Shown piece after piece: positions 7,903-22,154 of a DNA stretch of 64,000 nt. A model generated the notes under the pieces. The model was not told where the DNA came from, did not search any database, and saw only the letters and a program-made list of their open reading frames with translations. A program made the translations under genes and the position numbers. Positions within the stretch are counted from its first letter, which is position 1. The number at the start of each line of letters is the position of its first letter. This DNA is from Alteromonas macleodii (GTDB lineage Bacteria; Pseudomonadota; Gammaproteobacteria; Enterobacterales; Alteromonadaceae), in contig NZ_LR812090.1 of assembly GCF_903772925.1 (NCBI RefSeq), forward strand, positions 124,001 through 188,000, given 5' to 3'.

Positions 7903-9019
7903 ATTGCATCCAATCCTTCCAAACAGGCTCTAGTCCTTTACTTGCAATCGCGTTTACCACTTCTGGCACCGAGCGACTATCATCAATATCAAACTGATTT
8001 AATGCCTGCGAGGGCTCGCTATAGCCACCCGGTTGAGTTTGAGATGCAGCACTCATTGATGTTATCCCAAGCGGCATTACGCCGTCTCTAAACGCAGCCG
8101 ACTCGCGGGTTGATAGGGATAATTCCGCTTGCGGGTTGAACAAGCGGTGGGCGCAAATTAGCTGCAGCAAGTCTCGCTCATTTGGCAGCTTACTGTTGGT
8201 GAGCGCATTACCGCCAGTGTTGTTGCCTTCACAGCTTCGAAGGCGCGGAAAGGCAATAGATACACGGCTTTGCCAATAATGCTGCTGGATTAATTTGCCG
8301 TGAAGGGCGGTCATAGCGCTATCAACCCGCCAATCACCTAAACCAAGTAGCGCACCTATGCCTATTTTATCTATACCTGCTTTCCCAATACGGTCGCTGG
8401 CTTCCAGTCGCCATAAAAAATCCTGTTTCTTACCTCGGGTATGGTAGTTGGCGTATTGCTGCGGCGAATAAGTTTCTTGATACACTAAAACAGCATCTAA
8501 ACCTTGGTGTTTTAGGGTTTCGTATTGCTCTTTCTTTAATGGCTGTACCTCCATCATAAGGTAGCTTACCTTGTCGCGAATGGCGCTGAGGGTTTGCTCG
8601 AAATAGTCCATGCCCACTTTGGTTTCGTGTTCGCCAGTAACCAGCAACACCTGAGAAAAGCCCATATCCTTAATAGCTTCGATTTCGGTAAGCACTTCAC
8701 TTATAGATAGGGTCTTGCGCTTTATTTTGTTACTCATGGTAAAGCCGCAATAGGTACATTCGTTGGCACACAGGTTCGACAGGTACAAAGGCACAAATAG
8801 TTGCATGGTATTGCCAAACCGGTGACGGGTGAGTGCCTGCGCGCGACTTGCCATTGCTTCCAAGTAATGTGAGCCGGCAGGCGAGATAAGCGCCATAAAA
8901 TCGTCTAACGAAAGTGTATTTGCATTTAACGCTCGCTCTACATCGCTCGCGGTTTTACTGTTAATTGACATAGCTAGATGAGCTAAGTCTTGCTGTATTA
9001 GCGCTTGTGCTACCTTCAT
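7892..9019 (-). CDS. thiH: 2-iminoacetate synthase ThiH
   Basis: A 375-residue radical-SAM enzyme that cleaves tyrosine to 2-iminoacetate (dehydroglycine) and p-cresol for thiazole synthesis. The CxxxCxxC cluster motif is seen as [10 protein letters not shown] (about residues 85-94), preceded by [16 protein letters not shown] and followed by LLVTGEHE, both family features. It is the last gene of the thiamin operon; its start overlaps the thiG stop by 4 bp. Having ThiH rather than ThiO indicates the tyrosine-dependent route. The extreme C-terminus is overlapped by the 3' end of fic on the other strand. Confidence 0.97.
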   Translation of the reverse strand: MKVAQALIQQDLAHLAMSINSKTASDVERALNANTLSLDDFMALISPAGSHYLEAMASRAQALTRHRFGNTMQLFVPLYLSNLCANECTYCGFTMSNKIKRKTLSISEVLTEIEAIKDMGFSQVLLVTGEHETKVGMDYFEQTLSAIRDKVSYLMMEVQPLKKEQYETLKHQGLDAVLVYQETYSPQQYANYHTRGKKQDFLWRLEASDRIGKAGIDKIGIGALLGLGDWRVDSAMTALHGKLIQQHYWQSRVSIAFPRLRSCEGNNTGGNALTNSKLPNERDLLQLICAHRLFNPQAELSLSTRESAAFRDGVMPLGITSMSAASQTQPGGYSEPSQALNQFDIDDSRSVPEVVNAIASKGLEPVWKDWMQFRL

Positions 9020-9786
9020 ACCGCTGGCTCCAAAAAGGCGGTAAGCGGGCTAGAGGCCTGCGCCAAAACAGATGTTGCACCAAGCCCTGCTTCAAATGCT
9101 TTTCGGCCTGTTTCTACAGCGTTTGCAAAGGCCTCTGCCATGGCTACAGGGTTTTGGGCAGTGGCAATAGCCGTATTCACCAACACCGCATCTACGCCCA
9201 GTTCCATTGCCGCCATGGCTTCACTAGGCTTGCCAATACCTGCATCTACAATGACCGGAATAGACGCTTGTTCAACAATAATTTGCAAGAAAGGCTTAGT
9301 TTGTAAGCCCTGATTGCTACCAATGGGTGCACCTAACGGCATAACAGCGGCGCAGCCCACTTCTTCTAGGCGTTTACACAAAACGGGGTCTGCGCCACAG
9401 TAAGGCAGTACGTTAAACCCTTTTTTTACCAAAGCTTCGGCGGCCTGAAGAGTTTCGATTGGGTCGGGCAGCAGGTAGCGCTGGTCGGGATGAATTTCCA
9501 ACTTTATCCATGGGCTACCTAGCGCTTCATAAGAAAGTTCTGCGGCAAATATCGCTTCTTGGGCATTTTTAGCCCCCGATGTGTTAGGCAGCAGGGTAAC
9601 TCCTAACTCTCGAAGCGCCTTTAGCGTTTCGTCTTGCCCGCTATTACTCGCCACGCGCTTCATTGCTAGGGTTACAATGTTACTTTGTGCAGCGGCCACT
9701 GCGTCTTTCATAGTGGTGGCGTTGCTGAACTTTCCTGTACCGGTTAAAAGACGTGATGAAAAAGTGTGGTTTGCAAGCGTTAGCAT
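9016..9786 (-). CDS. thiG: Thiazole synthase ThiG
   Basis: A 256-residue TIM-barrel enzyme that condenses DXP, dehydroglycine and ThiS thiocarboxylate into thiazole phosphate carboxylate. The Schiff-base lysine lies in VTLAMKRV; phosphate-binding loops are visible in [14 protein letters not shown] and AVLVNTAIA. The frame is open to 9801, but the ATG at 9786 is preceded by AGGAGG at five bases and gives the usual family length. It begins one base after the thiS stop and overlaps thiH by 4 bp, so the three are tightly coupled; ThiG forms complexes with ThiH and ThiS (established). Confidence 0.97.
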   Translation of the reverse strand: MLTLANHTFSSRLLTGTGKFSNATTMKDAVAAAQSNIVTLAMKRVASNSGQDETLKALRELGVTLLPNTSGAKNAQEAIFAAELSYEALGSPWIKLEIHPDQRYLLPDPIETLQAAEALVKKGFNVLPYCGADPVLCKRLEEVGCAAVMPLGAPIGSNQGLQTKPFLQIIVEQASIPVIVDAGIGKPSEAMAAMELGVDAVLVNTAIATAQNPVAMAEAFANAVETGRKAFEAGLGATSVLAQASSPLTAFLEPAV

Positions 9787-9787
9787 A

Positions 9788-9997
9788 TTAGCCTCCTGCA
9801 ACTAGGGTGAAGATATCAACGGTGTCGTTGTCTTTAAGATAAGTGGTCGACCATTCTTTTTTACTCACTATGGCCGCATTTCTAGCAATGGCGGTACCGT
9901 CGTCATTCAGTTGTTTAAGGGCAATTAACTCGCTAAGTGAGATGGGCGAGATCACGTTCATAGGTTGATTGTTTACGTTTACTTTAATTTGCGTCAT
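9788..9997 (-). CDS. thiS: Sulfur carrier protein ThiS
   Basis: A 69-residue ubiquitin-fold protein ending in the diagnostic Gly-Gly (TLVAGG), the site of adenylation by ThiF and thiocarboxylate formation. A hydrophobic beta-grasp pattern ([12 protein letters not shown] at the start, DTVDIFTLV at the end) is visible. I chose the ATG at 9997 over an in-frame extension because MTQIKVN is the usual start and the extension lies inside thiF. It overlaps the thiF 3' end by 14 bp and precedes thiG by one base. Confidence 0.95.
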   Translation of the reverse strand: MTQIKVNVNNQPMNVISPISLSELIALKQLNDDGTAIARNAAIVSKKEWSTTYLKDNDTVDIFTLVAGG

Positions 9998-10797
9998 TGC
10001 AAACCTCGCAAGTAGAAGAGGGGGGTAATGCAAAGCTTTGTAGCGAACCTAGGCCTGCATTCCCAGTTAGGTAGTGCCCCCACTTAATGTCGGCTTGGAA
10101 TCCTTTTGCTAAAAACAACAAAGCTTGTGTTGCCTGATGGCAAGCGGCCATACCAACAACAGGGCCAAGTACGCCTTTGCTCAAACAGTCTTCACGCACG
10201 GACACCTTATTTACTAGGCACTCGTAACAACCGCAGGAGTTCGAATTTTGCGGCAAATTAAGTGCTTGCCATGTAAGGCCGCTAGCGGCCGCAATAAAAA
10301 GCGGAATAGAGGCGCGATAGGTGGCCGCATTGATCTGCCGTCTTACCGCAATGTTGTCGGTGCAATCCAGTACACAGGTGGCAGATGAAATTAAGGTTGG
10401 TAAGTTATTACTATCAGCAAACTTACTTTTAAACTGAATGTTTAAGTTAGAGTCAACTTTGCGAAGTTCGTTATACAGCGACTTAGCTTTAAGTTCACCT
10501 AAGTGCATTTCGTTGTAGCTAACCTGGCGCTGTAAGTTACTGATATCGACAGTGTCACCGTCTATCAAGGTAATATTGCCAACACCTGCGCCAGCTAAAT
10601 AGCGGGCTGTTAAGCTTCCTAGGCCGCCTAACCCAACAACCACAGTGTGTGCGTTTGCTAAATTAAGCTGGCCGTCTTGGTCGATACAGTCGAGCAAGAG
10701 CTGCCTGCTGTAACGCTGTATATCTTGTTGCGCAAGTTGGGGGCTAAAGCCATTAGCCTTATTGATTGAGCCATTAGCGGCATGAGGTGGTGATTGA

Positions 10798-10805
<8 letters not shown>
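9984..10805 (-). CDS. thiF: ThiS adenylyltransferase ThiF
   Basis: A 273-residue E1-like enzyme that adenylates the ThiS C-terminus. It has [22 protein letters not shown] (nucleotide-binding Rossmann loop, from about residue 50), [23 protein letters not shown] and zinc-site cysteines in CGCYEC and CEVC. No ATG exists in the right place. A TTG at 10805 has AGGAGG six bases upstream and lies inside the last codons of thiDE, giving an 8-bp overlap; I take it as the start. The open frame further upstream (to 10910) is only the shadow of thiDE. Confidence 0.9.
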
Positions 10806-14654
<3,849 letters not shown>

Positions 14655-14752
14655 TCTTGTTCCCTTCGCAGGTACTAGCCTGATCAGGTTCTACGGATCC
14701 CACTTTCGCGGTCTCAGCTTACTGGGTTACCAGTGAAGCACTCCGACAAGTT
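14655..14752 (-). promoter_or_regulatory. TPP (thiamin diphosphate) riboswitch
   Basis: Read leftward, the THI-box signatures appear in order: GTCGGAGTGC (P1/P2 side), AAGCTGAGACC (the pyrimidine-sensing CUGAGA core), GTAGAACCTGATCAGG and CTAGTACCTGCGAAGGGAA (the diphosphate-sensing helix and 3' closing strand). Spacing fits the aptamer. It lies upstream of thiC and should lower operon expression when TPP is plentiful. Confidence 0.96.
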
Positions 14753-14760
14753 GTTTGTTT

Positions 14761-14797
14761 CAATTCGGGCTGTTTTTTGTTGAAGTAGCCCGAATTG
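14761..14797. repeat. Perfect 11-bp hairpin between hemY and the riboswitch
   Basis: CAATTCGGGCT and AGCCCGAATTG flank a 15-base loop. In the leftward direction no T-run follows, so it is at best an imperfect terminator for hemY. If transcription of thiC starts at the promoter proposed at 14811-14840, this stem would lie in the 5' end of the thi transcript, nine bases before the aptamer. Confidence 0.5.
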
Positions 14798-14810
14798 AGA
14801 ATTCCCTTTT

Positions 14811-14840
14811 ACTATATCTTCAACTTTAGTTGGATTACAA
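14811..14840 (-). promoter_or_regulatory. Candidate sigma-70 promoter of the thi operon
   Basis: Leftward, TTGTAA (14835-14840) and TATAGT (14811-14816) are separated by 18 bp, close to the consensus. It is about 60 bp upstream of the aptamer, just past the hemY stop. This is a prediction by eye only. Confidence 0.4.
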
Positions 14841-14870
14841 GTACTACCAGAAAGCTAAACGAATATTCAT

Positions 14871-16046
14871 TTAGCTAGCTAGTTGCTGTCCTTCTTTGTA
14901 AAGCTGAAGGGCGGTGGCTGTGTCTTGCTTGCGTTCACTAATGGCAGATAGCAGCAATAAGTCTTCTTTGCGCGACTCCATTTTGGTAGCTTTAAGCAAG
15001 GCTTTTTCAGCTAACACATCATCGCCCGAGTTGAACGCCACTTGGCCTAGCGTGGAATAAAGCTCAACGTTCTCTTCGTCTTGCTTTATCCAGCTTTCAA
15101 GTAAACGTAATGATGGTGATGCATCAGGAATATTAAGCTGCGTAAACAGCGGGAATAGCGCGCTGTTCGGCCCACGTTTTTGCCATTCAACCAGCAAGTT
15201 CTGTGCATCGGCATGCATACCTTGGTCAAGTAACTGTTGCACGTAAGCAGCGCGATAAGCGTCGTCGTGACGTAATTTACGAGGCAGGGTGTCCCAGTAT
15301 GATTTAAGCTCAACGGCACCTTGCTTACTGGCAATTTCTGCAAACTTACCTTTAGCAATACGCTGGCTCCACGTGGTGTAGTCAGCTTTAGGCAAGGCTT
15401 TACGCCAACCCGATAAATTCTCTTGAAGCACCTGCCACTTACCTAACTTGGCAAGAATTTGCGCTTTTAGCTGCACAACCTGCTTGTTGTCACGATCTTG
15501 CTCGTCTAGTTCGTTAAGCTTTTCGAGTGCCGCCTCAAACTTTTCTTCAGCTACATCAATGCGTGCATGCATTACCGTTGCGGCTACTTTCGCTTTCGGA
15601 AAATCAGTGGCCTGAACCAGAAAATATCGGGCTTTGGCTAGGTCGTCGTTGGCAAACGCAATCTGCGCTGAAGCCAAATAGTTTACTCCTTCAAAATCAC
15701 CATTGGTGGTTTTGCCTAATGCTTTTTGTGCCGAATCAAAATCACCTGCGGCCATGGCGTGCAAGCCATCGTAAAATGCGCGCTTGCGCTTGCGTTCACC
15801 TAAAGTGCCGAACCATTTATGTGAGCCTGTAATTAAGCTTAACGCCCACAAAACAAAACGGGATAACACATACCAGGCAATAACGGCACCAATGACCAAA
15901 ATACAAAAGCTGATCACGGTCATTTCAATAGCTGTGCTGCCTAGAGAAATAAGTACGTAACCTTTATCGCCAAGTATCATTGGACCAACAATAAGCGCAA
16001 CAACGAATGCGGCTAATACCGCAAGGGCAATAGCTAACCATTTCAT
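14871..16046 (-). CDS. hemY: HemY-like TPR membrane protein
   Basis: A 391-residue protein with two N-terminal membrane segments (about residues 4-25 and 40-62, HemY_N) and a long helical C-terminal part made of TPR-like repeats (e.g. DFDSAQKALGKTTNGDFEG and FNSGDDVLAEKALLKATKM). This is the gammaproteobacterial HemY found at the end of the hemCDXY operon, not the Gram-positive protoporphyrinogen oxidase of the same name. Its role in tetrapyrrole metabolism is unclear; a scaffold or quality-control function is proposed for the family. The start overlaps the hemX stop by 4 bp. An AGCTAAA/TTTAGCT stem spans its stop codon (14853-14876). Confidence 0.93.
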   Translation of the reverse strand: MKWLAIALAVLAAFVVALIVGPMILGDKGYVLISLGSTAIEMTVISFCILVIGAVIAWYVLSRFVLWALSLITGSHKWFGTLGERKRKRAFYDGLHAMAAGDFDSAQKALGKTTNGDFEGVNYLASAQIAFANDDLAKARYFLVQATDFPKAKVAATVMHARIDVAEEKFEAALEKLNELDEQDRDNKQVVQLKAQILAKLGKWQVLQENLSGWRKALPKADYTTWSQRIAKGKFAEIASKQGAVELKSYWDTLPRKLRHDDAYRAAYVQQLLDQGMHADAQNLLVEWQKRGPNSALFPLFTQLNIPDASPSLRLLESWIKQDEENVELYSTLGQVAFNSGDDVLAEKALLKATKMESRKEDLLLLSAISERKQDTATALQLYKEGQQLAS

Positions 16047-17215
16047 AGTGCACTTGCTCCTTGTCCAAACACCTGCTTAACACGGCTATCCAGTAAACGC
16101 TCTAGCGGTTTTTGTGACGCTAGCTCTGTAGGAATTGGGCGTGAAATATCGGTGGCAATCAGGTTTTGTAGTGCGTCAACAAAGCCGGTTACCTGACTTT
16201 TCTCTGTGTCGTACTTTTCAATAAGCAGCGTTTGTGCATATTGAAGCGATTGACTGTAAAGCCCCGCATCGCCTTGAAGCGCGGCAGTTTGAGCGTGCAT
16301 AAGCTGCAGACGAAGCTGCTCTTTTGCCAAGAACTGTGCTTCTAATGACAGTACGGGCTCAACCGGGCCTTCAATAGTTTTAACGGTAAGAAAATCATTT
16401 ACCAACGAACGCCACACCTTCGCAAGGTTGTCCTGCCAGTCGTCAGCCGACTCTGACAAGGTGGTGTCTTCTGCGTTAGCATCTTCAGGCTTTTCGAAGG
16501 TATCCAATGGCAACTTGTCGATTTGCGCAATCATGCCAGTAAGGGCAAGCGCTACTGAGCTTTGTGACACAGGGTTTAGCTGCTGTAGTGTTTGAATATC
16601 TTCAGCTAGGTTAGCGCGAACGGGTAGTACCGACGGGTCAGCCAAAGACTTTAAGCGCTTATCTGCATTGACCAATAGCAAAATTGCTGTGCGAACATCG
16701 TTTTCCAGCCAAAGCTTTCTACCCGCCATACGAACTAAATAGTCAGCTTCTGCAATTAGCCAGTCGGCTGGGCGGCGACCTTCCATATTATTAAGCTGTT
16801 GAAGGGTAGACTCGGCCTGTAAGCTAAGTTTCTCGTTCTCAGACTTAAGTTCATCGACCGTATCTTGTAAGGCTTTATTCGTTCGCGACACGTCTTCTAG
16901 CGACGCTAAGATGTCGCTACGTTCTCGTTCTATATTGTTTAACTTTGCCGTGTTGCTTTGCTGTGTGTTGGCGGAATCTGCGCTAGCCGACTGTTGCTGC
17001 ATATAATACCAATAGCCCGCGCCAGCCATGCCTATTACGGCTAAGAACAAAATGATTACAACGAACCATAGCAGGCCATTGCCTGATGATTTCTTTTTCT
17101 TAGCTCCAGATTCAGTCGATTCACTCTGCGTGGCAGAAGACTCAATTACTTCTTTTTCAGCTTCCACTTTTACGAGTTCCTCTTTTTGTGGGCTATTTTC
17201 ATTATTGTTGGCCAT
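16043..17215 (-). CDS. hemX: HemX-like membrane protein (uroporphyrinogen operon)
   Basis: A 390-residue protein. It has an acidic/Lys-rich cytoplasmic N-terminus (about 45 residues), one membrane helix (about 48-70, GLLWFVVIILFLAVIGM), a coiled coil (about 85-145, ERERSDILASLEDVSRTN onward) and the conserved HemX domain (RRPADWLIAEADYLVRMAGR and following). It is often annotated as a uroporphyrin-III C-methyltransferase, but no SAM-methylase motif is seen, so that name is probably wrong. It starts one base after the hemD stop and overlaps hemY; its role is unproven. Confidence 0.93.
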   Translation of the reverse strand: MANNNENSPQKEELVKVEAEKEVIESSATQSESTESGAKKKKSSGNGLLWFVVIILFLAVIGMAGAGYWYYMQQQSASADSANTQQSNTAKLNNIERERSDILASLEDVSRTNKALQDTVDELKSENEKLSLQAESTLQQLNNMEGRRPADWLIAEADYLVRMAGRKLWLENDVRTAILLLVNADKRLKSLADPSVLPVRANLAEDIQTLQQLNPVSQSSVALALTGMIAQIDKLPLDTFEKPEDANAEDTTLSESADDWQDNLAKVWRSLVNDFLTVKTIEGPVEPVLSLEAQFLAKEQLRLQLMHAQTAALQGDAGLYSQSLQYAQTLLIEKYDTEKSQVTGFVDALQNLIATDISRPIPTELASQKPLERLLDSRVKQVFGQGASAL

Positions 17216-17947
17216 TCAATACTCCCAGTTATCCTTTACCCAGGCGATGAGTGCCTGATCGGTGGCTCGCTGACAAACCGCTACCTCTTTAACACCTTTA
17301 CTGTTAAGGGTTTGGGCGACTCGGTCACTCACTGTTAACCATTTAAAGGCTAACAAAGCGTTACCAAATTGTTCTATCAGTTGCAGTGCCATTGCTTCGC
17401 TTGTAGCGATAATGCCGCTAACTTCGCCCATTTTCCAACGTTTTGTGTAAACTGGGCGTGTAAGTTGCTCCCTTTTATAAACGCAAAAGCTATTTACTAA
17501 AATACCTTTTTCGTCTAATCCTTTTGCTATGGCTTCTCGTCCACCTTCACCTTTAATAATAACGACATGCTTACAGTTTGCCTCATTAAGCTGATGCATT
17601 GCCAGTATACCTTCGGATGTATGGACCTTTGGAGTAACAACGTTCGCCGAAGAAAACGTTTCAAGGCCTGCCTGCAGTTTGCGCGCAGTGGCATCGCCAA
17701 CAGCAATAATTAAAGGGAGTGGGGAGGCTATGTCACGCAGCCCCGAAATAACACTATTCACAGCGTATACGCTGGTAACAATAATTGCGTTTACTGTATT
17801 TGAAGCTAAATATTCTGCTGCGGCTTTTCGTTCAGACGAGATATCAATAATGTCAGAGGTGGCTACCCCTACCGCTTTAATGCCCGCTTGCTCGAAAGCC
17901 GAAGCACTCGCTTTTAATTTTGGCAGTGGGCGCGTGAACAGAAGCAT
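17216..17947 (-). CDS. hemD: Uroporphyrinogen-III synthase HemD
   Basis: A 243-residue cytosolic protein that closes and inverts ring D of hydroxymethylbilane to give uroporphyrinogen III. The family is poorly conserved, but LLFTRPLPK at the N-terminus, AIIVTSVYAVNSV, VGDATARKL, GEGGREAIAKGL and IIATSEAMALQL follow the HemD pattern of two alternating Rossmann-like domains. The operon position directly after hemC supports the call. There is a 77-bp gap from hemC containing a strong hairpin. Confidence 0.94.
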   Translation of the reverse strand: MLLFTRPLPKLKASASAFEQAGIKAVGVATSDIIDISSERKAAAEYLASNTVNAIIVTSVYAVNSVISGLRDIASPLPLIIAVGDATARKLQAGLETFSSANVVTPKVHTSEGILAMHQLNEANCKHVVIIKGEGGREAIAKGLDEKGILVNSFCVYKREQLTRPVYTKRWKMGEVSGIIATSEAMALQLIEQFGNALLAFKWLTVSDRVAQTLNSKGVKEVAVCQRATDQALIAWVKDNWEY

Positions 17948-17978
17948 ATTATCGAACTCTCATCCTTTTAAGTTTGCT

Positions 17979-18006
17979 GCGCATTTCTATGTGCGCAGAA
18001 ATGCGC
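17979..18006. repeat. Hairpin in the hemC-hemD gap
   Basis: GCGCATTTCT and AGAAATGCGC form a perfect 10-bp stem with an 8-base loop. No T-run follows leftward, so it may mark an RNA processing or stability site between the two cistrons, not termination. Confidence 0.45.
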
Positions 18007-18024
18007 GCTTCTTTTACGTATAAC

Positions 18025-18963
18025 TTAGTTATAAAGTGCTTTAAGAATTTCCCCGGCACCTTGCTCTAATAGCGCTTCCGCTACTTCAACACCTATGTCT
18101 GCGGCTTTTTCGCGTGACGCAGTAGCAGACGCAAACAGCAGCTCAGAGCCATCTGGTTTTCCAACCATACCAGTTAAGGTTAGTACGTCGCCGTCTAGGG
18201 TAGCAAAACTACCAATAGGTACTTGGCAGCCGCCTTCCAATCTCTCATTCATGGCGCGCTCTGCGGTAACACGGGTATTGGTATCGGTATGATTTAACGC
18301 TTGTAGCAAGTTAATTAGCTCTTCGTCGTCGTTACGGCATTCAATACCTACTGCACCTTGGCCTACAGCCGGCAGCGAAATGTCGGCAGGCAACGGCATA
18401 CGAATACGAGATTCCATTTCAAGACGAATAAGGCCAGCGGAAGCTAGGATAATGGCGTCGTATTCACCCGCATCTAGCTTTGCTAATCGCGTGTTCACAT
18501 TACCGCGTAAATCTTTAATGATGAGATCTGGACGATATTTGCGAACTTGGCACTGTCTGCGAAGGCTAGATGTGCCGACAACTGCTCCTTGTGGCAACGC
18601 ATCTAGGCTATCGTGGTCATTAGAAACAAAGGCATCAAACGGGTTTTCGCGTTCACAAATAGCGTGTAAACCAAAACCTTCAGGAAACTCTACTGGGACG
18701 TCTTTCATTGAGTGAACCGCGATATCAGCACGGCCTTCCAACATGGCTATTTCAAGTTCTTTAATGAACAGTCCTTTACCGCCAATTTTCGCCAATGGCG
18801 TATCTAAAATTTTATCGCCCTGCGTACTCATAGGCACAAGCTCAACGGTCATTGATGGATAGTGCTCCATTAATTTTGCCTTCACATACTCTGCTTGCCA
18901 AAGCGCTAGCGCGCTTTTTCTAGTAGCAATTCGAACGGTGCGGGTAGTGTTGAGGTGACTCAT
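18025..18963 (-). CDS. hemC: Hydroxymethylbilane synthase (porphobilinogen deaminase) HemC
   Basis: A 312-residue enzyme that joins four porphobilinogens on a dipyrromethane cofactor. It shows [38 protein letters not shown] and [10 protein letters not shown]; the cofactor-binding cysteine is in [11 protein letters not shown]. It is the first gene of hemCDXY, the standard gammaproteobacterial order. The start ATG (18963) faces a diguanylate cyclase gene 198 bp away. Confidence 0.98.
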   Translation of the reverse strand: MSHLNTTRTVRIATRKSALALWQAEYVKAKLMEHYPSMTVELVPMSTQGDKILDTPLAKIGGKGLFIKELEIAMLEGRADIAVHSMKDVPVEFPEGFGLHAICERENPFDAFVSNDHDSLDALPQGAVVGTSSLRRQCQVRKYRPDLIIKDLRGNVNTRLAKLDAGEYDAIILASAGLIRLEMESRIRMPLPADISLPAVGQGAVGIECRNDDEELINLLQALNHTDTNTRVTAERAMNERLEGGCQVPIGSFATLDGDVLTLTGMVGKPDGSELLFASATASREKAADIGVEVAEALLEQGAGEILKALYN

Positions 18964-19161
18964 GGCTATTCCAAACTCTGTAAAAAAAAGAAACTTAAAC
19001 GCTGTAACACAACGTTATACGAGATACTTCGTAGTATACGCATTTTCTGGGTTAATGTTTGAAATTAGGCGCAGTTTTCTACTTGGTTTTTGTGCAAATA
19101 TACGTCTATGCTGTAGTTGGACGAAGTGTCTGCTTATAAATTTGGGGAGTAGAGTTGTTAG

Positions 19162-20223
19162 ATGGACAACACGCCAATTGGACAATTACTAAGAAACGCG
19201 CAACAAGACGAAGCTGAAGTAAAAAGACGCAAACTGACGTTGTATTTCATTTCCTATGTTGGTGGCACCATAATCGCATTTATGGCGTGGCTCAATTTTG
19301 GTACCAATAACCCATTGTTGGTTAGTGTATTAGCTACATCTGCCACCGTTATTTACCTCAACGTTGCGCTTTCACATATTTTCCCCAAAAGTGATGTGTT
19401 TTATTATTTCGCAGGGCTTATTGTTCTTTTTACCATCAATGCCTTGGTTTATACCGGCGGGCTGAACAACACGGGCTTGTACTTCATATTTCCACTACTT
19501 TTTATTCAAATAATAGTGGTGCGATTTAAACCCGCTATGCTCTATGTTGCAGTCACCATAGGGTTGTCGATTTATATGCTGTATAACCAAGACGCTATTG
19601 TTGCAAAATACCCTGATGAGCATGTTTCACGATTTTTAATTGCGACATTCTGTTTTATTTGCGTTGCTTTTATTGGAGAAAATTTCTGGCACAAAAGCCG
19701 AAAAGAAATGCTGCGTGAAAACTTAGAGCGCATGAAGCAAGCTAACACAGACCCGCTAACCAAATTACCAAATAGACGTTTTTTAGAAACCGTCTTTTTT
19801 GAACGTGCCATGAAAGACCCTGGCGCCTATTTCCCTCTTACAACAGTGGTTGTCGATATAGACCATTTCAAGAAGATTAACGACACCTATGGTCATGATA
19901 TTGGTGATGAGGTGCTAATCCACTTCACTAGCATTATCAAAGGTGCTGTTAGAGCATCTGACATTGTTGCGCGTACCGGCGGAGAAGAGTTCTTGGTACT
20001 CTTTCCTCTAGCGCCTTTGAGCCAAGGCGTAAAACTTGCGGAAAAAATGAGAAAGGTTGTTGAAGAAAATCCATTTATAGAAGGGGATATCAATCACAAC
20101 ATTACCGCCAGTTTTGGCGTGGCTACCGCGCTTACTGACGACAAACTGCACGCTAGCTTAAAGCACGCTGATGATAATCTCTATAAAGCTAAAAATGGGG
20201 GGAGAAACCGCGTTGCAGAATAG
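19162..20223 (+). CDS. Membrane diguanylate cyclase (GGDEF)
   Basis: A 353-residue protein. About five to six membrane helices (residues ~25-175) precede a cytoplasmic GGDEF domain (about 195-350) with LTKLPNRRFLE, VVDIDHFKKINDTYGHDIGDEVL and the active-site GGEEF (about 273-277). RASD lies five residues before it, an intact I-site for product inhibition. The protein should make cyclic di-GMP from GTP in response to an unknown membrane-sensed signal. It is a single gene, divergent from hemC and convergent with the esterase. Confidence 0.95.
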   Translation: MDNTPIGQLLRNAQQDEAEVKRRKLTLYFISYVGGTIIAFMAWLNFGTNNPLLVSVLATSATVIYLNVALSHIFPKSDVFYYFAGLIVLFTINALVYTGGLNNTGLYFIFPLLFIQIIVVRFKPAMLYVAVTIGLSIYMLYNQDAIVAKYPDEHVSRFLIATFCFICVAFIGENFWHKSRKEMLRENLERMKQANTDPLTKLPNRRFLETVFFERAMKDPGAYFPLTTVVVDIDHFKKINDTYGHDIGDEVLIHFTSIIKGAVRASDIVARTGGEEFLVLFPLAPLSQGVKLAEKMRKVVEENPFIEGDINHNITASFGVATALTDDKLHASLKHADDNLYKAKNGGRNRVAE

Positions 20224-20333
20224 AGGGATGTTTGAAACGTCCTGTTTGGAATCTTAATGCAAAGTATGGACGCAACGCGTGAATATAACGGTAATAACCA
20301 CAAAGGTGCTCGACATAGTGTGGTAATTAGATA

Positions 20334-20372
20334 AGTGTGATAATTCGCTTTTTTATAGCTAACTATCACACT
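20334..20372. terminator. Possible hairpin in convergent gap
   Basis: AGTGTGATA and TATCACACT form a 9-bp stem with a 21-base loop that contains a T-run. It lies between the stops of the diguanylate cyclase and esterase genes, which converge here. The loop is long and no T-run follows, so terminator function is only a weak suggestion. Confidence 0.3.
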
Positions 20373-20391
20373 GAATAATGCTTCGTGAAAC

Positions 20392-21063
20392 TTAGTTTAG
20401 AACTTTCTGAAGCCAATCACTGATATCGCTTAGCTCATCCATACATACATTATGCTGCATGTTGTAGGTTTGCCATGTGGCTTTAAAACCGTTTTCGTTT
20501 AACGTTTTAAATGCCGCATTGCCCATGAATACGGGTACCACTTCGTCCTGCTCGCCGTGCGCCATCATAATAGGCGTTTCACGATTTGTGTCTGTTGCCT
20601 CACTTGCAAGTAGCGATGGCTCACTCATATAAGTTGATAGTGCAATAACGCCAGCAAACTTACGGGCATATCGAGGTGCTAGATGAAGTGCAATTACCCC
20701 GCCTTGAGAAAACCCAGCAAGTACTATGCGTTCGCTAGGAATACCACTTTCAATTTGCGCTTCAATAAGTGCTTCTACTTGGGCAGCTGATTCTTTTACG
20801 CCTTCTAAATCGGCACGGCTTTCAAAGTCCAGTGATTTGATGTCGTACCATGCACGCATACGCATTCCACCGTTAATGGTTACGGGGCGTTCAGGTGCAT
20901 GGGGGAATAGAAATTTGACGGCCATTGATTCAGGAAGCTTTAGTTCAGGCACGATAGGCGCAAAACCGTGGCCTGAATCGCCTAGACCGTGTAGCCAGAT
21001 AACGCAGGCATCAGGCGTAGTGGATGGGTTTATCTCTACGCACGGCAGAAGTTGCTGAGTCAT
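20392..21063 (-). CDS. Carboxylesterase / lysophospholipase-like alpha/beta hydrolase
   Basis: A 223-residue cytosolic hydrolase of the phospholipase/carboxylesterase family (like E. coli YpfH or Pseudomonas EstB). VIWLHGLGDSGHGF forms the oxyanion region; the catalytic serine is in GFSQGG (about residue 117), the aspartate in HGEQDEVVP and the histidine in MQHNVC. The family hydrolyses short-chain esters and sometimes deacylates proteins; the substrate is unknown here. It has no operon partner; transcription runs leftward from the gmk-side intergenic region. Confidence 0.93.
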   Translation of the reverse strand: MTQQLLPCVEINPSTTPDACVIWLHGLGDSGHGFAPIVPELKLPESMAVKFLFPHAPERPVTINGGMRMRAWYDIKSLDFESRADLEGVKESAAQVEALIEAQIESGIPSERIVLAGFSQGGVIALHLAPRYARKFAGVIALSTYMSEPSLLASEATDTNRETPIMMAHGEQDEVVPVFMGNAAFKTLNENGFKATWQTYNMQHNVCMDELSDISDWLQKVLN

Positions 21064-21146
21064 TCTTTGTTTCCTAATTTTGTTGTTACCCTATTACCAA
21101 TGGTTATCCTTTCTCACGGGCAATCTCTGTCTTTTCCAAAAAAAGC

Positions 21147-21170
21147 GTGGGGTCAGAGTACTTTTTCTAC
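21147..21170 (+). repeat. REP-associated-type GGGGTCAGAGTAC motif
   Basis: The sequence GTGGGGTCAGAGTACTTTTT occurs alone in the 280-bp gap before gmk. This motif is familiar from flanks of Y1/TnpA-REP transposase genes in marine gammaproteobacteria (remembered, not searched). No transposase is present, so it would be a solo or relic copy. Confidence 0.3.
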
Positions 21171-21337
21171 CACCATCATCTTTAGAAAATTATTATTGTT
21201 ATTTATTTTGCTAACACCGGTCTGCGACTAAAGAGTATGCACCATCAATGGATAAACCAGATAATCGCAGTTACGGCGCAATGGCTTCATATGCTATCAT
21301 TGCCACTTGAAATAACCACATTTTGATAGAATTTTAA

Positions 21338-21985
<648 letters not shown>

Positions 21986-22154
21986 GCTTAACCGAACAAT
22001 AAGTGTTTTGTTTTAATTTACAGCGATCGCTGCATATTTCGTACGATCTGACTGCTTCAAATTCAAACAAAATGCTAGGATCGCGCTACGTATCTGTGTA
22101 TACTACGCGGCCGTTTTTTGAATAACTTGCTCAACCTAATTTTCGGAGAAATAC

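Noticed and set aside
16043..17215. Uroporphyrinogen-III C-methyltransferase activity for HemX
   Set aside because: The common annotation is not supported: no SAM-binding methylase motif, only a membrane helix, coiled coil and HemX domain.
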